Positions 12,691 to 43,300 of a stretch of DNA of 64,000 bases are shown here, one piece after another. Each line of letters begins with the position of its first letter. Within the stretch, counting starts at the first letter, position 1. The stretch comes from Lineus longissimus (Eukaryota; Nemertea; Pilidiophora; Heteronemertea; Lineidae): positions 310,001 through 374,000 of the forward strand of contig NC_088325.1 of the NCBI RefSeq assembly GCF_910592395.1. The letters run 5' to 3'. The notes beneath the pieces are model-generated. The model was given only the letters and a program-made list of their open reading frames with translations, searched no databases and was not told the origin of the DNA. The position numbers were made by a program, and so were the translations under genes.

Positions 12691-12860
12691 TTGTTTTAGT
12701 CTCAACCAGGGAAAACTGGTGTGACTTTACCCCAAGCCCCCAACAACACCTACCATTGACCAGCAGGCTGTCCTGTTGATAGAAGTTCAACAAGTTGCCT
12801 TCAAAACTGTCCATGTTTCTCCAAAATACTCAGAAAATAATGTGTTCGATATATTTTCCA

Positions 12861-12866
12861 TTTATT
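12861..12866 (-). terminator. Polyadenylation signal candidate for eIF3F
   Basis: AATAAA on the minus strand (TTTATT on plus), 117 bp beyond the eIF3F stop codon. The position is right for a short 3' UTR. The cleavage site itself is not determined. Confidence 0.5.
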
Positions 12867-12982
12867 ATTTCTCATCAAGTCAAGACAGCAATGGCTTTAT
12901 ATAGAATTTACACGTTGAATAGAAAATGTCCAAAAACTTCTCTTAACAAGAAATTCTGATGAAAACGAGGTCCTGCTTCTCA

Positions 12983-15482
12983 TTAACTTCCAAGGCTTAG
13001 TTTCTCATTTATTGCTAGTTGGGTTCGGGTCAGGTTGGAAAGATACACTACCATCAGTAAGTCCTGAAATAGTAAGGAAGGAAATGAATTAGACGAGGGA
13101 AGCGGCTAAAGTGAACACAAAATGCAAGGATCAGTTGAGGTTCATGCGGGCATTCTTTCATGACTCAACAAAAGTTTGTGAGCTATACATGAATATCTGC
13201 AAGGGGTCGACACTTGGAAGGGTGGCCAGCAATGTAAGGTAGGGTGACCCCATAGAAACCCTTTACAAGATTCTAGACCAAGGTAAGATGGTAAGCTGCC
13301 AAGGTAGGGTGGGATGCCCTGACAGATGGCCTTGTGGAAAACACTGGAGGTAGGCTTACTAACCTTCAGGTTCGAGTTCAACATCTCTTCGAAATCTTCT
13401 CTGTTAATCTGCGGGACGCTGTTGATCATTTCCATGAGCTCACGACCCACATTGCTGTCTGCCTGCACTTTACCACTCTGTAATGTTGAAGCAATGAAAA
13501 GTTAGTACACAGTGAGACAATGACTACAGTTACACAGACCATATCGGTCTTGTTGAATTTCAGGACACAACTTGGAGGTCAGGATGGGAACACTTTAATC
13601 CATGTTTGTCTCCAGAATGATTCTATAATTGCAGTACTCTTAATAGTCTAACACTTTACACCTACCAGCACGTCATCAACATATTTCAAGACGAGGTCCA
13701 ACTTTTGTTGAAGTTTAGCACATGCACCAGCCACTTGCTGAAGATCTGTGGACAAGTTGGTGATCCTCTTAGGGTTGTGTTTACCGTGCTGGAGCCACTC
13801 CACTGGACAAAGAAAACAACATATCAGAGCATTTATCAAGAAATCATCACAACCACACTTCAGCCTTGACTTCTTTCTATCAAGTTTGAATATTAAAAGC
13901 CAACAGAGTTATGAAAGGCATTATTCCCAAACTTTCCGCTGCCAAGACACAGTAGTTAGCAGTTGCCATCATCAAATTGCACATCATTAAATATCATCTT
14001 CCTACATGGTTTTGATTATCCAACCACAAGCATATAGCGATTCCTGCTGTTGATCAAGGTACATGCCGTGTACTTACACCCAACCTTCTCTGGCTCATAC
14101 GTCGTGATTTCTAAAGGAATTGGTGTAAACATTGTTCCGACTGTTTTACCAGGGACACCCATCTTTGTGCTGACGTAAGTCTTCATCCCCATCTTGGCAC
14201 CTTTCAACGACGTGTCTAACGTCATCAGGACAGGGTTCTTGGTTTCTCGCGAGTAGTACTCGTGGATGAGAACAGAGTGCTCTGTTACTTCACAACTTGT
14301 TGAGTACCTGAAATAGGAGAAGATGGAATTCAAGTGTTCTCCACCAGGCCATTTGTCAGGGCGGCCTACCGTGACAGCTCACCACCCTACCTCCTACTCT
14401 ATTGGGCCACACTGACATCCCCCCCCCCCAAGACAGCCTGGTGGATTTCTGGCACCTCCAGGTTCAATTTGATGCCCGAACAGGCTTTGTTTAGTAGTTT
14501 GAAAGCCCCGTATACTAAAATTTGACGGAAACTGCATCCAAATATTCCAGTTTCTCGACATTTTATACTCACCATCCCACAATGACCTCCGATGGGTTAA
14601 CCTTCTTATGAAGTTCAAACATGTTGCGGGCAAACTCGATATCAATGGCGACTTCATCCTCAGATTCATTATGCGGCACCGTGAAACAGTTGGTCACCTC
14701 GACAGAACCTTTATCGAGGACACCTGAAGAAGACAGAAAACATTCATATGTCAGATGCTACCTCATTTTTGTTCATAGGCCCCTTGACAGATATGCCGGT
14801 ACCACCTAGGGTTGGACCAACAAACCGTCTTAACAATAGATCTTCATGGTAAAAGACACCAGACAATAACTCATGTTTTAACCATATGCCTAGCAACAGT
14901 TCAAATTTACCTGTTTTAGACTCTGAATAAGGAGAAAAATGATCACAAAAAGTTGAGAATATTTGGTCACTTGGCTCATGGCACATCAGATCATGTGAAC
15001 AAATGTTCTCAACATTTTGTGATTTTTTGCCGTTTTACATCAATATCATCATCAAGTCTAAAACAGATAATTTTGTTAACAAACCCTTCCTTCAATCCTT
15101 GGATTGGAGTATTACAAAACGTCATTTGGATGGACCCTTTGAAACTCATGACTGGTCAGCATCCAAATGAACTTTGTCGATGATGTACACGACTGTGTAG
15201 GTGTACATTGTAGAATATGCACGACAGTAGTCTAGAATATGTACACGGTCACTGTACATTTTGTACACATTATGAGATTACTGACATATGGAAAACATGC
15301 CGGTTTTCACACATGAATTCTCGAAGAACTACAGGAGAATCGATTCGTATTTCTGGTATTTTCCGAAGAGTACCTAACAAAGTCCCGATGACTCGCTTAG
15401 CATCTTCATTTCGGCGCTCGAATGAGTCTACAATACTGAATAAAACAAGGGGATGAATCCGGCAAATCAGGTTGGACGCCAT
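12983..15482 (-). CDS. EIF3F: Eukaryotic translation initiation factor 3 subunit F (six exons, 273 aa)
   Basis: Subunit of the eIF3 complex, which organises the 40S ribosome for initiation in the cytoplasm. Exons in coding order: 15374-15482, 14573-14723, 14078-14307, 13666-13802, 13364-13477, 12983-13063. All junctions are GT-AG and the frame closes exactly at TAA. The protein opens [20 protein letters not shown] and contains [32 protein letters not shown] and [10 protein letters not shown]. These are the MPN-domain hallmarks of eIF3f, which lacks the metal-binding residues of JAMM proteases. The C-terminus ([17 protein letters not shown]) also matches the family. The Pro/Ala-rich N-terminal extension of mammalian eIF3f is absent. 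The gene is divergent from POLE, with 709 bp between start codons. Introns 2 and 5 contain copies of a dispersed repeat. Confidence 0.95.
13200..13345 (-). repeat. Dispersed repeat (GGCCATTTGTC / TCTAGAATCTTGTAAAGGG family)
   Basis: Read on the minus strand this intronic block runs ccacaaggccatctgtcagg, then a 'ccaccctaccttgg' phrase, then ctagaatcttgtaaagggtt. The same order of phrases occurs in 14336-14440, 26553-26690, 43137-43270 and, tandemly expanded, 60985-61360. It lies in eIF3F intron 5, opposite in orientation to the other copies. Confidence 0.75.
14336..14460 (+). repeat. Dispersed repeat (GGCCATTTGTC family), partial copy
   Basis: Contains caccaggccatttgtcaggg followed by a 'caccctacctcc' phrase, matching the start of the copies at 26553 and 43137. 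The second half (tctagaatcttg) is not clear here, and a poly-C run follows. Located in eIF3F intron 2. Confidence 0.65.
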
Positions 15483-16191
15483 GCTGTCTATTTGACTGTG
15501 ACGTAGTGGTCGGAATCGCTCGAGCTGATTCGTCAATATATAAAAAATATTTTTTGAAAATTGACCAAAACAAATTTGTCCAATATTCGAGACATAATTC
15601 CTCATCATTTCATCAACTATCGTATGTGATTATATAAAGTTTTTCTTTTTGCCTTGCAGTCGTGATTTATTTTCTCCGCAGTAAAAATTTCGCGGTCATC
15701 CTAAACAGCTTCAACCAGCGCCCACCAGCGTCCGCAAGGTTTAGTCATCAAAAGTCAGGTATAATAATCAAATTAAAATTTAGTAGCCATAAACGTAATA
15801 AGTACACCATGAAACATATTTCCTGAAAATTTCATGATATTTGGCTCCTAGATCCTGTTGTATTGGGAAGCCCTTCTCCTCCAGGTCAAATCCAACATGG
15901 CCGCTGACAAGGTCGTGGACGCTGGTACATTTTAGACAACAACTCGCTAATCTAGCACACAAATGTCATGAAACGATCAGAAAATTTGAAAAATGTTCTG
16001 CTTATTTCGTTAATGACCATTAGATGTTATTTTGATGACTTTAAATATGCTTTTAAACCTGGTGGACGCTGGTGGACGCTCTTTAGTATGACCCATATTT
16101 CGCGCCAAAGATGAAAAAGATGGTGGACGTGTAGAAAATATTACAGTTTTTCACTGACAAAATCTCATTTTTCTGCTTCAAATAAATCAGG
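15483..16191. promoter_or_regulatory. Shared divergent promoter region of eIF3F and POLE
   Basis: The 709 bp between the eIF3F start (minus) and the POLE start (plus) must contain both 5' UTRs and promoters unless far-upstream exons exist. No TATA box stands out. The phrase ggtggacgctggtggacgct near 16060 is a short tandem repeat of tggtggacgc, and a further tggtggacgtg follows at about 16120. Co-regulation is an inference from the head-to-head layout. Confidence 0.5.
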
Positions 16192-33234
<17,043 letters not shown>

Positions 33235-33576
33235 ACTGAGAACCTCTCTTGTCCCCAAGTTTCCTCGATATCTGAATACTCGGGGACTGCCCCCAAAAAG
33301 TTTTGCTGTAATCTTTTTTCTCTGGAGCAAATATTTTATGGCGACAATGACCCTTTCAGTTCTCGTAGCTTTGAGGAAAAGATAATAACATGGTGAGAGG
33401 ATTCAGTGAGTGGTACGTAGCTGTACGTAACCAGGTACCGACTCGCGCCTTACTGCAGTCAACTAACTTTCAAATCAATTCACGCCTTAACAGACAGGCT
33501 GCAGTGGGGCGGTCGGGCGCCTGGCATGAAATGTACAGGGGTGTTATGCTCCTTGATGTGATGAGGACATTTTGTA

Positions 33577-33582
33577 AATAAA
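33577..33582 (+). terminator. Polyadenylation signal candidate for POLE
   Basis: AATAAA 343 bp after the POLE stop codon; a second AATAAA follows about 30 bp later (33612). This would give a 3' UTR of about 0.37 kb. Confidence 0.5.
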
Positions 33583-33619
33583 TACATTATACAAAAAATG
33601 AGCAAGGAAATAAATAATG

Positions 33620-34308
33620 TAACTAGAAAATTTGTGTCTTCATTGTTGTGTCTTTAAGGAAAAGATGTGACGTCACTATTCAAGTATGGACCTGTAACAG
33701 TAATATGAGTTCTCTGCATTAGAGAAGCAACATGCCTGTCCTTTGAGGGCTGAACCAGGACACCTTGTCTGAATCCTGTGAATATGTCAATTGAGGCCAA
33801 TCCTTGGAGCATCGGTTGAGACCAGGATGACTTGTCCCTACATGGGTGAAGCAGCAATGTTCGTGACGTTTCATTGATCAACTGAAAATACCATGATGTC
33901 TCAGATTGTCTCCTAATCCCTCTCCAAGCAGCTTGAGTGTCTGTAGACTACTGTCTTAATATGCCTGTCAGCATTAGCCCACCATAACTCCCCACGGAAG
34001 TATAATATGTAAACTTGCCCATGGGTGATACCCACATATTCTACTGGAGACAAGTGACCATCATGATTCGAGTAGGAACAGAGAATTTATGGTACGGAAA
34101 TCGAGTTGTGAGAATATTTGACTAGCTGTTTTTTGAGACACGCTGTATTTATAGAAGACAGGTTGCGTTCTCTATCACCAGATGTCACTACTTGTACGAT
34201 TATAGTTTTGACCTCGTATCCAGGTCAATGAAAATCTTTGGCGTGCATTGTGTTATGTCTGAATGTACACTGTAAATTTGTAATGTCCTGGATCCGAGGA
34301 AAATCAAC
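33620..34308. other. Intergenic region and presumed RRP1 promoter
   Basis: About 0.7 kb between the POLE polyadenylation signals and the RRP1 start codon. No TATA box or repeat stands out. The RRP1 start has a good context (aaatcaacATGG). Confidence 0.4.
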
Positions 34309-37300
34309 ATGGCTGCGCCCAGTGAAAGCATGGATTTTGAGCAAAAACTAGCTCAAAAACTCGCTTGTAACGACAGGACCGTTCGCGATAGAGGCGTGAA
34401 AAAGTTGAGGAAATATCTAGAGGCCCGTTCACAATCACAGAAAAGTACGGGATTACTCCTAATCTTCAGAAATCACACTTTTTTTCACCCCCAAATTCCA
34501 CGTCCCAGCTTTCTCGCTGTACATTTTGCACGTGTTGCATGTACATTTGTGTGTGTAGAGTATAGGGGTCTACATTGTAGCATTGTACTCGAACATGTCG
34601 GTGCTTTTCAATTTTTCATGTAACCCCTCTCACTATACTTTTGAGAGCCAGATGGATTATTTGCCTTATTCACTTCCTGAAGTCAAGACACCAAATACCC
34701 TGTCCTTCCCTCACATATTCATTGACATCGTAGACTTCTGTAGACATTCACAGTAGAAGTAGTGTTCTGTAAAGAATTTTACAATCCTTTTCAGATGGGT
34801 TCAGCAGAGACGACTTGGTCAAGATCTGGAAGGGTCTCCACTACTGCATGTGGATGTCGGACAAACCCTTGGTTCAGGAAGATCTGGCCGAGCTCATATC
34901 GTCCCTTATCCACAACCTCAAGACGCCAGATGCTGCATTCATGTTCCTGGAGACGTTTTTCGAGACCGAGTGTAGGGAGTGGTATGGGATCGACAGATTA
35001 CGGATCGATAAGTTTATGATGGTAAGTTAGAATGACCATTCTCAAGTAGGCCCTTCAGCTTCCACTCTAGAGAGCACTAAAGACAAAGATACCACTAGAG
35101 AATTCCGATACGGAAGTTGGGATGACCCCTTATACTTGTTAAGTGCGAGTTCAGAGTATTTGACTATCAGATATTTCTAAGGATTTCCCCCAGGGTCTTT
35201 GGGTTTCATAAGTACAGATGAATCTCCCTCAGCGAACATCTCCCTACCAAAGACAACCTCTCTGTTAAGGACATTAATTTCAAAAACCCAAATTGGTTGT
35301 TTCGATTCAGTTTGATCTCTAATCAGAACACCTCTCTATCAAGGACAGCACTTGTCAGTCCTGAGGATGTCCTTACTAGAGAGGTTCTACTGTGCCGGTT
35401 AAAAGGAACTTTTAATTTCAGCTGATTAGACGAATGTTCCGGCAAACATTGGTGGTACTGAAGAAGAGTAAATGGAGCAAGAATCTGGTTACGCGACTTT
35501 TGGAGCTTCTATCGAAGGATTTGATCTCAGCCGACGGAAATGCTCCCATCGGTGTGCGGACACATCTCATCGATGTCTTCTACACGGAGCTGACTCGAGT
35601 AGCCTCAGATGAGGTATGGCAATATACAGTGAAACCGGACACCTCTGTAGTCCGGACTCTCCATTAGGGACACTGACTGAGTTCCAAATGCGCCATTTCT
35701 AATACAATTTGACCTCTGCATTCAGGACACCTCTCTATTAAGGACAACATTTGTCAGTTCCAAGAGTATCCATAATAGAGAGGTTCTACTGCACATTTAA
35801 TGCTGTATAAGCTACATAAAGTGAATTGTGTTGGGGGCAAAAAGTGATTTTCGAAATTTTTCCTCTGAAAGATAAAGTCTACTTAGGGAGAGGCTCCCAT
35901 GTTCCATATGCCAAAGTTTCTAATGTTACAGACTCACCACCAAGACAGAGAATTTGCTGTTTTGAATCACCAGGCGCTTTTTAAGTGGATACAGTTTATT
36001 TATATTTTCATGAAATGCTCTTATTCTCCAGCTCTCTTCCGACCAAGTGTTGACCTTCTTTGAACCGTTCATCCAACTCTATGCCAAGGGTAAAAAGTGA
36101 GTAGACTCTATTTGAAATTGGTCCAGTTTTCTTTTAGGACTTTAGACATTGTCTGGGATTCAAGTTGATCTAATTCCAGTGAGATATGAGCAAATGAAGG
36201 CGGAAAAACAATCCTGTACCTCATTCAAAAGAGGTCGGAAGTTAACTGGAGCTTTAACATGTTTAAAATTGTTCTCAAAATCTTCCACTCGTTCGAGAAT
36301 GTCTTTCTCTTATCTGTAAACTGATACAATTTCTCACACACAACCTGGGTGAGGCAGGCCTCTTTGGATATGGACTTCATGTCTTCCAAAATGTAGAAAA
36401 TTCTGCTCCATTCTTTCAGTAAAAAGCAAATGAATCGTTTCTTCATGGAGATCATCATCGACTCCGATGTTGGCTTGTCCGAAGCGAGGGCGGAGAAGCG
36501 CCAAGATGAACCACCGAGGCTGAATATCGACTATTCCAAAATGGCCGATCGTTTGTTTGAAGTGGCGAGCTCCGGTGTGTGCAGGAAGGCAAATAGAGAC
36601 AATATGTATGGCATTGTGAAAAAGTAAGAGCACATTCTGTGTTTCTCAAATAAATCCATTAAATTGGTTAATCCTGTGAGACATTACCTGGGACATGTTG
36701 TCATTGTTTTGTCAGGCCATCACATGACCAGCGGTCACATGACCAGGAAATCATGAAATGGAAACATTGTTTTGTCATTACCAGCGATCACATGACCAGT
36801 GGTCACATGACCAGGAAATCATGAAATGGAAACATTGTTTTGTCATTACCAGCCATCACATAACCAGTGGTCACATGACCAGGAAATCATGAAACAGAAA
36901 CATTGTTTTGTCATTACCAGCGATCACATGATCAGTGGTCACATGACCAGGAAATCGTGAAATGGAAACATTGTTTTGTCATTACCAGCGGTCACATGAC
37001 CAGGAAATCATGAAATGGAAACATTGTTTTGTCATTACCAGCGATCACATGATCAGGAACTCATGAACTGGGGATATTGAACTGCATGTACTATAGCCCA
37101 GTTCAGGAGAAAATTGAAATACTGTCTATCTTCATCTTACAAACACCTACATCATTGACTTCTGTCTAATTTTCAGATTCCGTAACTTGGCCGAGGGTAT
37201 TTTCCCGCGGGACAGAATAGCGGATGACTCTGATGACTCCATCACTAGGGACGACATCAACAAGGCCGTGGCTCAGCTGATGGCCATGGAGAAGCCCAGG

Positions 37301-40300
37301 GAGAAGAAGAGGAAGAGAAAGCGACAAGGTATGAGTTGATGAGAGTGGTATAAATTGAGGGTGTATAGTCTGATGTCAACAATGGCATCCACCGAATTTG
37401 CACGTTATTCACACTTTAACTCTGGTCTAACCTGAAACCATTCAGTAGAACTCGGAGGAGCTGCTCAATCAGCAATACAATCTGAGCATTTTTGACTTGT
37501 ATCCATTTATACACCTGGGTGGGGCGTGGCATGTCAGTCAAAGTCTCATCCCGACTGTGGGATTGAATGAGGCCCCTCTTGACAGCCGGCCTAAAGACTT
37601 GAGTCACTCTGCCAAAGTGACACAAGATTTCATGCCTGGCTGGTGGTCTTGGTTGATAGTAAGCAACCTTATTTAAAAACCAGAAGGCAGCAGGAGTCAG
37701 CGGTCCAATGCACCACGTCTCATCAAAATATGATTCTAAGAGCTGTTTCATCAAGTTAAAAATATTTTGATTTGTTTTGATTGCAGAATCTGATGACAGT
37801 GATGACAGTGATGAGGATGCTGCATTCAGTGATGAGAGTGATGAACAAGTTGCTGCCCCGCCTAGAAAGAAAAAGAAAGGAAAGTCGAATCAACCTAAGT
37901 TTGAAAATTTGAAGGAAAATACGGGAAATGATCTCGATGTTGATGATATGTCGCAAAAACAAGATTCAAATTCAAAGCAAAGTAAGAAAAACAAGGGAAA
38001 GAAAGGTTTGGAATCCAAAGGGGATACAACATTGAAAAGAAAGGGTAAGAGAGGAGCAGACGGTCAAGAGGGAAAATCTAAGGAAGGAGAGGATTCCACA
38101 CAAGTTGTGGGCGGTAAAAGTTTGAAGGGAGGAGAAGGGGTGATGTCAAAAACTGATGAGATACGTGGGAAAGATTCTGTTAAGAAGAAGAAGAAAAATA
38201 AGGAGAATTCTGGTGAGGTGAATCAAGCGATTGTTCCGCATCAGTTTACTGTCGGAGAAAAGAAAGCTTTAAATGCGGAGTTCAATCAATTTGAACAAAA
38301 AGTTGCGCAATTATCGGAGGAGAGGAGTGGTACTGAGAAAGCTGGAAAGTTGAAGAAAAAACGACGTAAGTCTTGCGGGGATGCGCTGGGTACTTTGATT
38401 CTGAGTAAGAAAGAGAAAAATGATGGTGATCTTGTGGGTCAAGATGAAACTGGGAATGACATTGGTGATCATACTGAAGTAGAGAAAGTTTCCTTGAAGG
38501 CTAAGTCAAAAAAACGGAGAAGTTTGGGTTCACTGATGTCTGAAATGTCCAAGACGGCCGAGTCGTCTGCTCCGGATGCAAATGAGCCTGTGTATTCAAA
38601 GATTAAGAAAAGGCTGAGTGGTGGACAGTCTGATGCTGCCTTGAAGGTCAAGGTCGCAAGCCCTGGGAGTTCAAAGGTCAAGGTCGTGACACCTGGAAGT
38701 TCGAAAAAGAGTTCTGCACAAGTGAGTGCGTATGCTAAGATGATGGAAAAGCGTCGTGAGGAACTGGTATCGGATACGCCATCTAGTGGTATGAACAAAA
38801 ATCGAAAGCATGTAAACTTTGATTCTGAATGCAAAACACCTATTCCTTCGAGTCCGAAAAGTCCGGCAATGTCCAGTCCGTCTGTGAAGGCTGACGTATT
38901 GACTCCTGTTCCAAAGTCCTCAAAGAAATGGGAGAAAACAAGACTGGATACGCCTGCTAGATCTGCGAGTCTGAAAAAGAAACAGAAGAAAACAAGCCCG
39001 GTGCATGAATTTGACTTCTTGACGCCTACCAACAGTGGAAAGAAGAAGAAATTGACCGGGACACCAGTGGGGCCATCTAGTAGTAAGAAAGGGAAAACTC
39101 AACTGACGAATATTGCGGAAGAAAATCCGGAGCCAGCGTCGGCGAAGATTGAGAAGAATTTGTTTGCTGCGTTTGAGAAGGTCAAGACTCCACCTGCCGT
39201 GTTTGTGAAGAAAGCTGTAACCAAGGTGACACCCAAGGTCACGCCCAAGGCCAAGCAGAATGAGGTGAGTGTTCCTTTAATATTGTTTTAAAGGAGTAGG
39301 CAGATTATTGCTTCAATATGTTTGTTCTTCTCCTGTTTCATTACCATAGTCTTTTGTGGCTCAATAACGGTAAAGAAGGGAAGGTACCTTTCTAAATTGA
39401 TTTTAATCATGATTGTTACATAACTTATTAAGATTTGAAAAGTCCATTTTTAGCTTTACAGCATGTGTTGATATTATTGATCAACTCAAGATTACCCAAA
39501 CACAGGGCGTTCCAACTACCGTACTATAACAGCTCATTGGGGCATCAATCGGAATAGTCTGAATGAGGGTTTTAACGTGCCACTATGGTTAGGTGCCAAT
39601 TGGGTTTATTGACCTTATGACTCTGTCTTTGGCCAGAGGGAGAGCCCAATGCAAGCTACTCATGTTTCTCACTTGGTGGGTGTTTTTCTCGGACCAGGTA
39701 CGAATCTCTGTTCTATGTCTCATTCAAAGGACTTTGAAGAGCCAGGAATTTTAGTTCCTGGGAAGTCACCCAGTTCATCCAGACATACATTCCTGGGTTA
39801 GAGGCCATGGAGGCATGGTAGCCAGCAAGCTTGTAACTACTAGGCTATGAGGCTCCTCAAGGGTAATGGTAAAATGTCTGTTCCTGATGCTTCAGCCAAG
39901 TCTATGACTGGGAAGTCTGATGGAATCACTACATTATCATTCACATCTTCAGGGGGTTCCCTTTGGAGTTCCTCTCGATAGCGTTCACCAACATGAGCCT
40001 TCATATGTGCTGCCACCTTGTGACATTTGACTGCATTGATATCGACCCCTTCGAGGAGGTTGATCTTGGGCATCCAAAACATCGGGATGAACCCATGAGA
40101 CAGATAGTACTCCAGATGAGAGTACAGAATGTACGCCATCTCAACAAGTGGTCGCTCATGGTTGCGGAAGTCCTCCACATTGTGCATGAAGACGGTCTTG
40201 AGGAAGTAACTGGTGATAAATTCACCGACAAAGTGTACCACACCTTCGTCTCTGACCACCACCTGACACACCACTGGGCTCCGGAGACATTTCGTCAAGA

Positions 40301-43300
40301 TGTAGGCATCCTTGACCCTGTCCTCAAGACCCTTGAAGTGCTTTACCTCAAGTAGGGAGAATGTGATCCGATACAGTCGCTCGCGTTCGGCTCCATGAAA
40401 GCTTTGACCAAACGAGCTATTCTTGTGTGGAGGCCTGGCTACAAGCTGGTACCCATGTGCTTTCAACTCTTCTGAATTCATCATCCAGGTGCTTTGAATC
40501 GCATTGCTCGGCCAGTCAGCGAAATGAAGTACTGGGACGAGGTCGACGGACACCATTAGGCCCTGCCGTCTATTTTCTTCATCCTGGTATCGCATTTTGA
40601 TGCAAGTGCAAGCAGCACCATCACCAGCTACACCTGTCGGCATTGAGGTCAGCGTGTCATCTTTAGGTTTAAGGTACACCCAGGTATCGGTGTGGAAAGT
40701 CTTACTACTATTCATGTGACATTTGTCACTGTCGTACCTTTTGTAACCATGCCCAACATCAACAAGTCCGTCTGGGGCAAAAGTCTCAGTATCTTGTAAT
40801 ATGATATCAAATTCATCAGGGAATCCCACTTTCGTTGATTCCGCCATACTTCCTATTTCCTTCGTTGTCATCAAGTAGCGTTCCTTTGTTTTTTCTGTAA
40901 TCCTCGTCACGTTGTCAAGAATTGTTCGCTTCAAGTTGCTTCGTATATCAAGCGGTAGACTTCGAATGGAGCCGAGGCCAGGGAAGTCAACCAAACTTGT
41001 GGTTGGGATCTTCTCTCTGTTTGCAGTCACTGAAGTTTGTACTCGAGGTGAAAGAGCATTCTTGAAGATGTCCCAATCAATTCTGCTACTACAATATAGA
41101 TAGTCATGTGCCTTGTAACCGCTGGTGTCCACCGCATCTAGGTCCACCCCTGCAACCAAGAGATACAGGTGAATATCCACTGATCCACATTCTGTGAGAC
41201 AGTTCATGAGTCTGTCACGTCCTATGGAGTGGGGTGTTGCCCCTAATGAGTGAAGCAATCTGACACATTCAAAATGTCCGTGAGAAATAGCTGCTGCCAT
41301 GGAAGACAGAAGTTCCTCCTGAAACGATTGAAATCGTTTGAACAATCCCGCCATAAAGGTGATAACATCTTTTTTGCCATATTTTGCAGCAAATGTCAAT
41401 TTGCCCATCAGATTTCTGACCTGGTCTTCATCAGTGATGCTTGTCAGTAAATATTTGACGAGGTCCACCTGGCCGTGTATGATACTATTTTCCAACGGTG
41501 AAAACCCATCCACGTCGTTGCTGTGGCAGTCTGCACCATTTTGGATCAAGAATTCAAAAACATCGACTTTGCCTAAAGTAGCCGTGTGGTTTAAGGGAGA
41601 TTGCCCCCGGTCGTTCTTACTCTCGATGTCGGCCCCCCGCTCAAGTAATATACGCATCACATCTAACTTTCCAAAGTATGCGGCACCATGAATTGGGGTC
41701 CATTCTGTAACGTTCTTAGACTCGATCTGCGCACCTCTATCTAGTAGAAGTTTGACAACGTTTACGTGTCCGTTGACAGCCGCCATTGCAAGAGGACTGA
41801 AACCCTGGACTTGTTGGGTGTCGATCTTTGCACCTCTGTCTAATAAAAGTCTAACGACATTCTCATGCCCATGATGCGCTGCCATGGATAGAGGTGTGTC
41901 CCCCCGGTACGAGTAGGCCTCAATGTCTGCACCTCTATCTAATAGAAGTTGAACAATCGTCTCGTGTCCATATCGCGATGCTAATAAAAGTGGAGAGCGT
42001 TGCTCATTTGTCTTTGTCTCAATATCTGCACCTCCGTCCAGTAAAAGTTTGATGACGTTCTCATGTCCGTTTTGTGATGCAAAGTGAATCGGAGACCAAT
42101 CTCGCTTTTCCTTTGCTGAAATATCTCCACCCTGATCTAACAAAAGACCAACCACCACCTCATGTCCGTGTTTTGAGGCTATTGTAAGAGGAGAAAGACC
42201 AAGGTTTGTCTTGGCCTCAATATCAGCTCCTTTAGTCAGCAGTTGGCTCACAATACGACCATGTCCACTTTGTGATGCCAAATGAAGCAGAGACCAGTTT
42301 TTGTTTCCCTTTGTTTCAACATTTGCACCCTGTTCTAAAAGCTGTTCTACAACATCAGCTTGTTCTTTCTCAATGGCGATGATCAAGGCATGTCCTTCTA
42401 TTGCGTCCATCAATCTACGATCGTCGAATCCCTTTTCTCGGCTGTCGGCTCCGTCCTCAGCCGACGGACCCTGCGGAGCACAGCCATGTCCATCCACCCT
42501 CGCAGTATATCTTGCGCTGGTGCCAGCGTCCTCCGTGACTGAAAAATAGAATAAATGTTATGACAATCCAAGGAGAAAGGCTGTGAGGTCTTGATTGCCC
42601 TTGAAGGGTCATCAGGTCAAGGTCAAGGTTAGTTTGTCAATATTACGGGCCATTTAGTATCAAAACTAGCAGATTTTCTCCAAATCTGATGTATGTTTTG
42701 GAGTTATTCAATATCAATAGAATGTCAACTTTTTTTGTGTCACCCAGTACTATGTTTCTAATTACCTTTCAACCTCTTCGGTGGGGTACAACCACTAGTG
42801 GAGGGCTCCGCCAAAGGTGGTTGATGTGGATCTTCAGTCCTGCATGAAGTTTGCTGGGCTGGCAGTACTGACGATGCATCATGCTTCCTTGTACCCCTCT
42901 TTGGTGGGGTACAACCACTAGTGGAGGGCTCCGCCAAAGGTGGTTGATCTGGATCTTCAGTCCTGCATGAAGTTTGCTGGGCTGGCAGTACTGACGATGC
43001 ATCATGCTTCCTTGGTGGACGGGTGCTTCCCCCAAGTTCATCCATTATCTGTCATCAAAACAAGATCAGGAAAGTGAGCCATCTATGGTAAAGTCGGAAA
43101 ATTCAGATTATGACACAAAACGCCTCATAATCACGCGTGTTCTCCACAAGGCCATTTGTCAGTTTGTCCCACCCTACCTTGGAGCAGCCACCCAACCTTG
43201 CTCTAGAATCTTGTCAATAGTTTCTACAGGGCCACCCTACCCTCCCTCTTGTGAAGTGTTCTCTGTGTTATACATGCAGCCTGCATTTATACATGCTTCC

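Noticed and set aside
38469-39032. 187-codon minus-strand frame
   Set aside because: Antisense shadow of the low-complexity RRP1 exon 7, whose Lys/Ser codon usage keeps the opposite strand open.
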